From contig OU696591.1 in assembly GCA_916048095.2 (NCBI GenBank), positions 407,501 through 471,500 of the forward strand: a DNA stretch of 64,000 nucleotides. The letters are read 5' to 3'. Under the pieces are notes generated by a model that was not told where the DNA came from, ran no database searches, and saw only the letters and a program-made list of their open reading frames with translations. This DNA comes from Sacculina carcini (lineage: Eukaryota > Arthropoda > Thecostraca > Sacculinidae). Within the stretch, counting starts at the first letter, position 1. Every line of letters starts with the position of its first letter. The translations under genes were made by a program, and so were the position numbers. Below are positions 20,738-31,260 of this stretch, one piece after another.

Positions 20738-23688
20738 GGCCCAAGATGCGACATGGCCCAAGATGCGACAGCGACGCTTACGACGCGTTTAAGGCATTCA
20801 ATGCCTTCACCGAATATTTATTCCTTCACTGAAACTTGTAGGGTCTGTTATTATCTGTTATGAAATTGCATTTGTTGTTTGAATAGTCTCTTGCTGTCAT
20901 ATTCTGAGTTCACATTGATTTAATACGTCTTATTGGGGCCTTTATTTACTTAAATGCTTATTCTGGTGTCTTATTTTCCTTGCAGTGGAAGTTGTAAGGA
21001 CCCATTCCATTGTTTGTTGTGTTTTGTTGTGGGAATGGTTTTGATAGCTGTTTGGTTTGTTAATACCGCAGGTGCTTGATTGGCTAAACTGATGAGCGCA
21101 CGTTTATTTTCTGCTGCCTGTTGTTTTCGGCAATCTTTTTGCTTTCTCTTGTGTGCTTGTTCTGGTGTTGATATTTCTGTATATTGTGTGTGTATACGTG
21201 TTTGCTACATTTGATTCATTCTATTTATTCTTGCCGTTGATTATTTGTGCTCGCATATGTGGTTATATGCGCTAAACGAAATATATTATTGCTTGATTGG
21301 TCTTGTTGGTTAGTACACGAGTTAAACTGTTTTCCCTGGTGGTGGGCTTTATGTTGGTCAAACGGTGACGTGATTGATACCAGTGCCGAGAAAGTATTTC
21401 TGTGCTGGCCGTGACTGCGAAAACCCGTGTGGCGGCCGGACCTGCGGTGTGCCAGCCGGAGCCGTGAGGCTTTGCCCCCGCAAAATTACACGCGAACATA
21501 GCCTTCTCTACTGATGTGTTTAAATGCGTATGGTCAACAATCTATATATGGTCAATATGTGGATAAAGTAGGCTACGCACACTAAAAACTATTGAAGTTC
21601 TTTTAATTTAAAATCACTACTCTGGGGGATGTGAAGGTATATTTACAATCATCGCTGCCCTCTTCAATAATCAAACATCAGATTCTCCAGTGGGTGTCCA
21701 AGTTCAAACTGCATGGTTAGTATAACACGTGTTCAGCATCAACCAATCTTATTCTACTCAGATTCGTGTTGAACACAATAAGTGTGTGTGTGTGTATGCT
21801 CGAATTCCGTCCATGAGAAGCAGGTCACAGCGAGCAGCGTGGCAGCTATGAGACCCCGCCTCTGAGCGGATAATACTTTCCATGGTGAAGGGGAACCTGT
21901 AGTCATTGTGGACATGAACATCTGCATTCCACTCTGCTAGCCCCGTGGCAGAACAAGTTTTGATTTAGTAAGAAATGGTGATGCTTTGATTGTAAGGCGA
22001 GCTGTAAATCAGCCATGCATTGTCAGAAAACAGTCACTCAAGAGACACTTCGACAGTCAACAATAAACAAAAAGTTGCAGAATAATCTGAGGATGAACCG
22101 AGCCTGTGGTTCACTACAAATGACTCCTATGTGAATGCGCGTGTACACGTACACACATTTAAAACCTGTGTAGGTAGCTTAGATTGGTACAGTCACCAAT
22201 CGAAAAATGCTCACGTGTAGAAAAACAAACAACCGATCAACGATTTTATTCGGTTTAACTGCCAAACAAAACTCGTAATAAGTCAGAAATACAGGGCTGA
22301 TAACATAAGAGATACTCGGGGTATATGTGGACAGCCAACTATTATGGAGCGTACAAGTCGCCCAAGTTGTTCGCCGCTGCAAGGCAATCATAATAGCACT
22401 GCTGAAATTTCGTCGTACCCTCACCCCGGACATCACCAGTAGAATTATTGAGGCACATGTATTCCCACGGCTTCGATACTGCTTGCCGGTGTGGGGATGC
22501 TGCGGCAAGCTGCATCATAAACTAAACAGTGTTTTTCGCTTTGCAGCCAGAGCCTTTGATTGTCTCCATCAGTTCGATCATGTCTCACCGACTTTGAGGC
22601 GACTAAATTGGCCTACCAGCGAACACATGCTGGCGAACGAGATCTGAAGGCCGTAAATCGCGCGCTACACGAGCCACTAGCGTCGCGCATCCTTGCCGAT
22701 ATGTTCACCTTTCGCAACTCGGTCTCGTGCAAGTCCACAAGAGCAACGAATCGGGGGAGTCTGGAGATAACGCGAAACAGACTTGAGCGCACATCATCGC
22801 TTTTCCGCACAAGAGCAGCAAAAACCTATAACAAACAGCTTTAATTTCGTCACAATATTCAGTCACTCCAAACTATTCCGGTCTTTTGTTTGTTAGCTAG
22901 ACTAGTCTTACATGCAAGCTGTTGTTTTATTGTATAGTTTTCGATAATTATATTTTATTTTATTTTTTTATATAAAAAATTTTCAATAGATTTTATCTGT
23001 ATAACTATAAAACGATGATGCCAAATTCTTTATAACTTATGCCATTTTTTACACGTGATTTCGACCATGTACACACATGTAAATGTTTGCAAGAAAAACC
23101 AGATGTGGATTGCAAATATATTGTTTGAATTGAATTGAAATTGAATTAAGAGATGAAAACGAGGAAAAACGAAAACAGATGGAGCATGAAATGAACACAT
23201 GTGGAGAACATTCTCGAAACGAAATTCCCAAGAAACTCATGTTTGGGGCCTACAATACGACTACACCACAAACACAGTAATGCAAGGTTCCTCAAAAGTT
23301 ATTTTCCTAAAAAATTACTCACTAAAAATAACATTGTACACAAAGACAAATATCACCTAGATAATAGCTCAACATCTGCAGCTATTTTCCTGAACAGAGA
23401 CCATTCCCACAACAAAACAACAATGGAATTGGTCCTTACAACTTCCACTGCAACGAAAATAAGACACCAGAATAAAGTGAATAAAGGCCCCAATAAGACT
23501 TATTAAATCAATGTGAAGTCAGAATATGACAGCAAGAAACTATTCAAACAACAAATGCAATTTCATAACAGATAATAACAGACACTACATGTTTCAGTGA
23601 AGGAATTAATATTCGGTGAAGGCATCGAATGCCTTAAACGCGTTGTAAGCGTCGCTGTCGCATCTTGGGCCATGTCGCATCTTGGGCC
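20738..23688 (+). mobile_element. DNA transposon E1 (long TIRs, unclassified), non-autonomous
   Basis: Terminal inverted repeats of about 300 bp (20738-21041 against 23399-23688). The outer 34 bp is a tandem pair of the 17-mer GGCCCAAGATGCGACAT, present inverted at the other end. A subterminal hairpin AAGGCATTCAATGCCTT follows. It is flanked by GGTGTGAC and GTTGTGAC, a probable 8-bp target duplication with one mismatch. No transposase domain is visible. A LINE at 22314-23146 is inserted; without it the element is about 2.1 kb. Its interior is homologous to E2 in opposite orientation. Confidence 0.8.
22314..23146 (+). mobile_element. 5'-truncated L2/CR1-like LINE inserted in E1
   Basis: Encodes the end of a reverse transcriptase ORF (RRCKAIIIALLKFRRTL, AHVFPRLRYCLPVWG, FRFAARAFDCL) with a frame shift near 22640, then a 3' UTR ending in TTGAATTGAATTGAAATTG. 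The octamer TAAGAGAT flanks both ends (22306-22313 and 23147-23154), and comparison with E2 shows the uninterrupted site. A clean target-primed insertion. Confidence 0.88.
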
Positions 23689-23696
23689 GTTGTGAC

Positions 23697-26252
23697 GGAA
23701 CGGATGGCGACCTGGAACGGATGGCGACCTGACGTTTGCGACGCGTATAAGGCATTCAATGCCTTCACTGAATATTTATTCCTTCACTGAAACGTGTAGG
23801 GTTTGTTATTATCTGTTATGAAATTGCATTTGTTGTTTGAATAGTTTCTTGCTATCATATTCTAAGTTCACATTGATTTAATAAGTCTTATTGGGGCCTT
23901 TATTTACTTGAGTGCTTATTATGGTGTCTTATTTTCGTTGCAGTGGAAGTTGTAAGGACCAATTCCATTGTTGTTTTGTTGTGGGAATGGTCTCTTTTCA
24001 GGAAAATAGCTGCAGACGTTGAGTTATTATCCAAGTGATATTTGTCTTTGTGTGCAATGTTATTAATCAGTGAGTAATGTCTTAGTAATATAACTTTTGA
24101 GAACCTTCTACGGTACTCGATTATGTAACTCGCTCCCTTCTCATATCACCTCCTCGCTCACGTATCCATCTTTTACCTCTTCTCTACGTAAACATCTTGT
24201 GGAAATTTCCTTTGATCCCGTGACTCATTCCTTGACTCCTTTTGCCTCTCTCTGATATGTGTGTGGGCGCGAATGCATGTATGTTTGTGTTTACCTATGT
24301 TTTAGTCTAATTATGTTTATTGTTCTCTCTTATTGTGTTCTTCAATCACCCTTCAATGTGTTCTTCTCATTGTGTAAATGTGTTCATTGTGTTATTTGAA
24401 TCGTGTAATATTTATTCATTCATGTGTTCTTTTTATTGTTTCTGTAATAACTGTTTAGCTTTGTCCGCTTGTACATACTGTTTAGCTGCTGCGCGCCCGT
24501 GTATGACAGGCGCTATAACAAATACACTGAACTGAACCTTGCATTACTGTGTTTGTGGTGTAGTCGTATTGTAGGTCCCGAACATGAGTTTTTTGGAGAT
24601 TTCGTTCTGAGCGTCTTTTCTACATGTGTTCATTGCATGCTCCATCTGTTTTCGTTTTTCCTCCTTTTCATCTATTATGTTGTCAGCCCTGTATTTCTTA
24701 CTATTTTTACGAGTTTTGTTTGGCAATTGAACCGAATAAAATAGTTGATTGGTGGTTTGTTTTTCTACGCGTGAGCATGTGCATATTTAGGGAAAACGCT
24801 TCAAGACCCATTTTTCGATTGGTGAATGTACCAATCGAAGCTACCTACACACGTTTTAAATGTGTGTAGGTGTACACGCGCATGTGCGCGCATTCACAAA
24901 CACGCGCATTCACATAGGAGTCATTTGTAGTGAACCACAGGCTTGGTTCATCCTTAGATTCTTCTGCAATTTTTTAGTTCATTGTTGACTGTCGAAGTGT
25001 CTCTTGAGTGACTGTTTTCTGAGAATGCATGGCTGATTTACAGCTCGCCTTACAATCAAAGCATCACCATTTCTTACTAAATCAAATCTTGCTATGGAAA
25101 GTATTATCCGCTCAGAGGCGGGGTCTCATAGCTGCCACGCTGCTCGCTGTGACCTGCTTCTCATGGACGGAATTCTAGCATACACAGACACACACACATT
25201 GTGTTCAACACTAATCTGAGTAGAATCCGATTGGTTGATGCTGAACAAGTGTTATACTAACTATACAGTTTGAACTTGGACGCCCACTGGATAATCTGAT
25301 GTTTGATTATTGAAGAGGGCAGCGATGTTAGTAAATATACCCTCACATCCCCCAGAGTAGTGATTTTAAATTAAATGAACTTCAATAGTTTTTAGTGTGC
25401 GTACTTTATCCACATATTGACCATATATATAGATTGTTGACCATACGCATTTAAACACATCAGTAGAGAAGGCTATGTTCGCGTGTAATTTTGCGGGTGC
25501 AAAGCCTCACGGCTCCGGCTGGCACACCGCAGGTCCGGCCGCCATACGGGTTTTCGCAGTCACGGCCAGCACAGAAATACTTTCTCGACACTCGTATCAA
25601 TCACGTCACTGTTTGACCAACATAAAGCCCATCACCAGGGAAAACAGTTTAACTCGTGTACTAACCAACAAAGCAACAAGACCAATCAAGCAAAAATATA
25701 TTTCGTTTAGCGCATATAACCACATATGCGAGCACAAATTATCAACGGCAAGAATAAATAAAATGGATCCAATGTAGCAAACACGTATACACACAATATA
25801 CAGTAACATCAAAACCAGATCAAGCACACAAGAGAAAGCTAAAAGATTGCTGAAAACAACATGCAGCAGAAAACAAACGTGCGCTTATCAGTTCAACCTA
25901 TTAATCACCTGTGGTATTAACAAACCAAACAGCTATCAAAGCCATTCCCACAACAAAACACAACAAACAATGGAATTGGTTTTGAATTGGATTGGAATTG
26001 GTCCATACAACTTCCACTGCAACAAAATATGACACCAGAATAAGCACTCAAGTAAATAAAGGCCCCAATAAGACGTATTAAATCAATGCGAACTCAGAAT
26101 ATGACAGCAAGAGACTATTCAAACAACAAATGCAATTTCATAACAGACCCTACAAGTTTCAGTGAAGGAATAAATATTCAGTGAAGGCATTGAATGCCTT
26201 AAACGCGTCGCAAACGTCAGGTCGCCATCCGTTCCAGGTCGCCATCCGTTCC
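23697..26252 (-). mobile_element. DNA transposon E2, related to E1 but with different termini
   Basis: Interior sequence matches E1 in reverse orientation over both arms, and the roughly 300-bp inverted repeats match E1's inside the outermost 34 bp. Those 34 bp differ: a tandem pair of the 17-mer GGAACGGATGGCGACCT at both ends. Relative to E1 it lacks about 70 bp corresponding to 21895-21965 and carries its own LINE insertion. No transposase domain recognised, so it is presumably mobilised in trans. Confidence 0.8.
24108..24533 (+). mobile_element. LINE 3' UTR fragment inserted in E2
   Basis: The 3' end GGCGCTATAACAAATACACT followed by a GAACTGAA-type tail is the classic end of L2/CR1-like LINEs. 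GAACCTT flanks it (24101-24107 and 24534-24540), and E1 shows the empty site. No coding part is left. Confidence 0.8.
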
Positions 26253-26288
26253 GTCACACCGTCACAACGGTGGAGCGAGGTTTGCGGT

Positions 26289-26392
26289 TGATTTCACTCG
26301 AGATAGTATTAATATTAGTAGTATTAACATTAGTAGTATTAACATTAGTAGTATTAATATTAGTAGTATTAACATTAGTGGTATAATTATTA
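26289..26392 (+). repeat. AT-rich tandem repeat (TAGTATTAACAT units)
   Basis: About six units of ATTAGTAGTATTAACATT with minor changes. Confidence 0.9.
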
Positions 26393-26427
26393 GGTGGATT
26401 TTCATGAATGTTGGTATATATTGTGTG

Positions 26428-26650
26428 TCATTCCTGTCCTCCCAGCAGTAAATGGGTACCAGATATCAGTCATGTGTTGTGTCATGCATTCTGGGGAGGT
26501 GGCCCTCTCTGATACGTATTTCATCCTTGTGGCGTCATAGCGTGGAGAGGGTTGGTTATGCGGTGGCAGCGAGCTGCACGCGACACACCTGTGTGTTCAT
26601 AAGCTTCGTATTCTTCCCGTGTAGCAGCTGTCACTTGAGGCCTTTGACCA
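26428..26650 (+). mobile_element. tRNA-derived SINE, 5'-truncated copy
   Basis: Matches the body and 3' end of the SINE at 34749-35069 (GTACCAGATATCAGTCATGT, GTGTAGCAGCTGTCACTTGA) but lacks the tRNA-like head. Confidence 0.8.
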
Positions 26651-27141
26651 CGATCCAAGCATGTGTATTGTTTTTTTTATTCGATCATTCTGCTGCATTT
26701 TTGGCGATCAATGCAATACACGAATAATACATTTCTATAGGCAGTGAACTTGGGCAATGGTTGTGTTCATTCATTCATGTATTTCTGAAATCCTTTTGTT
26801 CAGTTTTCGCTATATTTAATATAAAAATACACAATGAATAACGACAACTATCTCCTAATACAACAAATTACAGCGACAATCATTCCATACTCCACACTAC
26901 ACTTCTTACTTCAGCCAACTAAACTCGCTCATCTCGCGACATTGTTGATTGCTGGTTGCTATGGCAACCATCATACACACAGCAAATCCATACATACAAT
27001 GAAACAAATATGAACGCACAAACAATTGGAAGCGATTAATTGAACAGTTAACAATACAAGAGATAGTAAATACAATTTCTTGATATGAATGAATGAATGT
27101 GTGATGTAAATGACGTAATTTTTCTAAATCTTTGTTTTCAG
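26651..27141 (+). other. Intergenic DNA upstream of the orphan gene
   Basis: No feature recognised except a good acceptor, TTTGTTTTCAG, ending at 27141, which suggests that a non-coding exon of the orphan gene lies upstream. Confidence 0.45.
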
Positions 27142-27214
27142 AAAATGTTATTAATGGCCGGGATTGGATTGCCGGCGAAAATCGTTGCATCCGACTAGTC
27201 TAGTGCATGGTGCG

Positions 27215-28687
27215 ATGCGGCGCGATGCAGTCAAGATACAGGACGCCGGACTGAACGATCATCAGACGGTCTGCTGTTTATTGTACGACTATCTCAAGAG
27301 AAAACAGCAGGGTGGGGGTCGCACGTGCAACACAGACGTGGCCGCGAGCTTGTGTGCTCGTGCAATGGTTGATGAAGGACGACGTGGTCGCTCGTGCGAT
27401 AGAGTCATTCTCCACCGTCCACACCAGTCTCACGTTCGCTGCAACTGTCAGTGTGTGTCTGTCGGTGGCACGACTAGAGCTGCTGGATACTGTGTGACAG
27501 GCAGTGCTGGTGAAAATTCAGCTGCTGCTGAGGATCATGACTGTTATCTGCCTCGGCACTTGATCTTGCCGCAAAACAGCAACGATGTATCCACTGGCAG
27601 ATTGCGTAAAAAATATACTGCAGTGAGGGAACGGTGCTCGGATTGTCCGGCGCTAACTGACTGTGTTCACGAGGCAACACCCACCGCCGCGGCTGGTGAT
27701 GGGCGCGGTGATGTCGTTGAGCCGACGTTCCATTACGCCGCTATATCAAAGCGTTCTCATCGGGCTCGTGAAAGATCGCTGGGCCGCGCCAGACATCACG
27801 CGTCTTACACGTCGAGATCTGCTGTGGGTGTTCCTTCTGCAGCGAGGGAGCGGTGTGGAGCGCGTTTGAACCCGGCTGAGCGGAACATGACGGTGATGTC
27901 GTGTAAAAATGATGTGACGAAACTGCAAGGCCGAGCGTGGCGATGGGCCGGTGGAATGACGCATTTCGAGTCAAACAAGTCGCAGTTGGATGGAAAGTGT
28001 GATAGTGAGATGGACAGGATGTGTGATGTTGACTCCCGGTCTTTGATGTCCCAAGACTCTGCTCGACGGTATGACGTTCAATCAACACACTGCAATACCA
28101 ACTTGTCCGATTCTGGAGCGTGTGTGGTTGACAGTGGTCCCGATATGCCCCCCTCCGTCCGACACAGCCCCGACTGCCATCAAAACGACCGCACAGGAAT
28201 GCAGGCGTTTGATGAAGCAATGAGCAAACAAGTCGTGTCTCTACGGGACTTGGATTCTCAAAGTGAACGTTTTGAAACTCTTCCTGTAGGCAGTGAACGT
28301 TGTGACACTACGGTTAACATTACGACCTCATTGCACAGTATCCGTCCATCCAGCTACCCGAATTACTTGTCTCCATCGAGTACTGTTATCGAGGACTCTT
28401 CCGCTTCACACTATCGTCTCTCAACCTGTTCTCGTAATAGCGGCAAGGTCATGGTGCCCTCTCAGTCGGCGCCACATCTGTCAGCTGATCAGCTTGGTCA
28501 CGGCAGTCAGCAGCTTGGACAGCTGGCAGTCGTGTCAGCTGAACGAGACAGCTTGAGACAGCAATTGAGTGACGTCAGTCGTCATTTACAAGCTCGGCTG
28601 CGACAGGTTCACACGCTGAGTACCCGGCTCAATGAGGTCAGGTGCCAGTTGGCTGTGGGGGCTGAGCATCCAGCAACAATGGCTTGA
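27215..28687 (+). CDS. Orphan protein with C-terminal coiled coil
   Basis: An open frame of 490 residues from the first Met at 27215. The frame is stopped at 27152, just inside an acceptor at 27141, so the first coding exon may begin in 5' UTR. No known domain is recognised. Near the N-terminus HQTVCCLLYDYLKRKQQ looks like a short amphipathic helix. The middle is a Ser/Cys/Arg-rich, low-order stretch. The last 60 residues, from AERDSLRQQLSDV to LSTRLNEVRCQLAV, have the heptad pattern of a coiled coil. The frame's length argues that it is real. Function and family are unknown, and the start is uncertain. Confidence 0.6.
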   Translation: MRRDAVKIQDAGLNDHQTVCCLLYDYLKRKQQGGGRTCNTDVAASLCARAMVDEGRRGRSCDRVILHRPHQSHVRCNCQCVSVGGTTRAAGYCVTGSAGENSAAAEDHDCYLPRHLILPQNSNDVSTGRLRKKYTAVRERCSDCPALTDCVHEATPTAAAGDGRGDVVEPTFHYAAISKRSHRARERSLGRARHHASYTSRSAVGVPSAARERCGARLNPAERNMTVMSCKNDVTKLQGRAWRWAGGMTHFESNKSQLDGKCDSEMDRMCDVDSRSLMSQDSARRYDVQSTHCNTNLSDSGACVVDSGPDMPPSVRHSPDCHQNDRTGMQAFDEAMSKQVVSLRDLDSQSERFETLPVGSERCDTTVNITTSLHSIRPSSYPNYLSPSSTVIEDSSASHYRLSTCSRNSGKVMVPSQSAPHLSADQLGHGSQQLGQLAVVSAERDSLRQQLSDVSRHLQARLRQVHTLSTRLNEVRCQLAVGAEHPATMA

Positions 28688-28948
28688 CGCTTCTCCAATG
28701 TGCGAGTGTTCTTGTATGCTTGTATGTGTGAGATTGTGGGTTTATGTGCTGACTGTATGTACTTTTGTATGGTAGCGTCGCGTCGCTCATCCTCGCCTCG
28801 CTTTTCATTCTCTAGTCGCAATCTCGGTGTTTGATTTCCAATGATTATTCAAGTGCAAATCGTCAATATCCAGCTTTAATATACACCTCTTTATACAACG
28901 CATTCACATCATACATGACCGGCTTCATCAGCAGGGCAAGCGCGTAGT

Positions 28949-29167
28949 ATCTGGCGGATCCAGAGGGGGCTCAGGGGGACTGAACCCCTCCCCCAAATGT
29001 TTCAATCAACTCCTCACAACTAAGAGATTCACTATAAGAGGTCAAGATAAATATCTTTCTGAAGAATTTGATATAAGCGTTTTCGCAAAGACGTTGCATA
29101 ATGATGCATGTACATTGCTGATACAGATTGAACATTACTGATTACAGTACTGGATTCCGGCCCTGGT
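28949..29167 (+). mobile_element. MITE with CACTGGCGGATCC-type ends, copy 2
   Basis: CTGGCGGATCCAGAGGGGGC at the left and the family interior (AGAGATTCACTATAAGAGG, ACGTTGCATAATGATGCAT). The right end is eroded. Confidence 0.65.
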
Positions 29168-29359
29168 TGGCATTGTTTTTCGAATGGAATGAGCTTGAAT
29201 AAAATTATTAATATCATTATTCGATCGCGGCGGCAGCGGGTTTGGGACTAATGTGGTACTGAAATAATTGTTGTTAGTGGTGCAGTGATACTGATGCACC
29301 CAACGTATCTCAAATACCTACTATTTTTACCTACTTGTGTTAAACTGCCGTGTGATCAC

Positions 29360-30763
29360 TAGGGCTGTCAAAAGTTAATAAAGTTACTTTTTCACCTATG
29401 GGTCACTTTTTCATAAGATGCCTGAAACTGCATGAAAAAGTTGTGAATGATAATTATTTAAAAAGTTATTAGGTTACCAAAAGTTACTTTTTCATCGTCA
29501 GGTTACTTTTTTTTGCTTTTAGGCGACTTTTTTATCGTCAGGTTATCTTTTGTTATTTTTCTTGTTATTAGGCAAGTTTACCACGAAGTTTGGTGACTTT
29601 TGCAGATAAGAGTCACAAAAAATGTATATATGAGGATAAAATAGGAAAGGAGATGGAATATTTGCTGCGGTGCTGCTTTGTATTAGTGTATATTGTACGA
29701 CTGTGGGGACTCAGAACAAGCCCAAGGCTTCGAGTTCCCTTATGTATATATCCTGTGTTGATTTTTTATATTTGTTTCTTGTGGCAAAATACGTGAAATG
29801 AAATGAAAATAATATTAGGTCTGAAGATCAAGAAATGTCAAATATTCTGCATTGCTATCTGTGCTACTCGTTATTTATACGTTCTTGGGTACGCAGGATA
29901 GCGTCATTTCATTTTAGGAAATGTCCACGAACCGGAGGGTGTCGTGAGATGTTTGGAGCGTGGTATAGTACGATGTGTGAGCTCTCTATACCAGATACTG
30001 CACTGTAGCACTTGACGGTACGTATTTACTTGAACAGGAATTAGCACGTGATTTTCAGGGCGGGAGATAGCACCATTTTCCCACGTTTGACATTTATAAG
30101 ACTGTGAGCACAGGGTGCTACATATGGGAGGACGGGGGCACTCACTCATGCAGTGTTTACGCTCACACTAATATACAAGCTGTAGTACGTGCTATTTGAT
30201 AAGAAGTTTTTAATTACTAAAAATATTTACATTTGCAATTAGTGTATTTCACTTACATATTAGCTTTCCACTTTAAATTACATTTTGATGGTTATGCTCC
30301 TTTTTGCGATGTTTGCCAAATAATGTTGAGTCAATTTTTGTGGTTTGTTGTAAAAATGGTACCAGATCGGAGAGAGGGTGAAAATAGCATCAACTCGGAA
30401 AGAAGATAGAAAAGAAGGACTGGTGTATTTTCTTCCTTCAGAACTGCAGACAGAAATTGATCTTTTTTGAATGTTATTTTTACGAAAGTTAGGCTGTTTT
30501 TAGGTTACTTTTTATAGGTTATTAGGTTACTTTTTATAGGTTATTAGGTTACTTTTTATGTTCACAAACCAACAGCAAACAATCCGTTTATTGCATATAG
30601 CACACTAATCAGCAAAGGTGTGATAAACATGTGATAAAGCGATACAAAAGTGATAATAACATTAAAACTCATAGTTTATCTTTAGGTTACTTTTATTGGT
30701 TACTTTTTCTAAAAAATAAAGTTACTTTTTCCTGATCTTCAGGTTACTTTTTTGACAGCCCTA
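29360..30763 (+). mobile_element. Non-autonomous hAT element with perfect 8-bp target duplication
   Basis: Terminal inverted repeats TAGGGCTGTCAAAAGTTA and, inverted, TAGGGCTGTCAAAAAAGTA. GTGATCAC flanks both sides exactly (29352-29359 and 30764-30771). Inside, the motif GGTTACTTTTT recurs many times near both ends, as expected of subterminal transposase-binding repeats of Ac-type hAT elements. No transposase frame is present. Confidence 0.92.
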
Positions 30764-30771
30764 GTGATCAC

Positions 30772-31260
30772 TGTTTGAATATTACCAAAGCATCGGAGAG
30801 TGCCGTTGTAAAGACGATACTCCCGCCTTTGATCTGACCTGAACTCCATGCACAAGCCTACAAAAAATCTATAAAAAACTAATCTGTTATTGAAAACATT
30901 TCAAAATCTGCTGAAAATAATTTTATATCATAATTCACTGATGAACATTGGTAAACATTGATTTATGGGAAAGGTAGTGAGAACAATTAATCCAATTATA
31001 AATATAAACATAATACCATAAATTGATTTAAATTTTTCAATCTGACAGACTTTTCTCAAATAAAATTATGATTGAACATCATATTAAAATTCTTCACTAG
31101 CTGATGTAGTGATATTTTCATATGATGCCAAATGCACTTGATACGTTTGGGGTTGGGCAGCGTGGTTTTGTCATGTGGTTCTTTGATGCAGATACTTTTT
31201 TGTAATGTTATAAATTTGTTATCCCATGTGCTTGACTGATGATAAACATCCGTTCAGGAT
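30772..31260 (+). other. AT-rich 5' flank of USP10
   Basis: Unique AT-rich DNA up to the proposed start codon. It must hold the USP10 promoter or an upstream non-coding exon; no specific element is recognised. Confidence 0.4.

Noticed and set aside
21272-25777. A 75-100 codon frame shared by E1 and E2 as a possible transposase or accessory gene
   Set aside because: The differences between the two copies mostly change amino acids and the frames end differently, so there is no sign of protein constraint.
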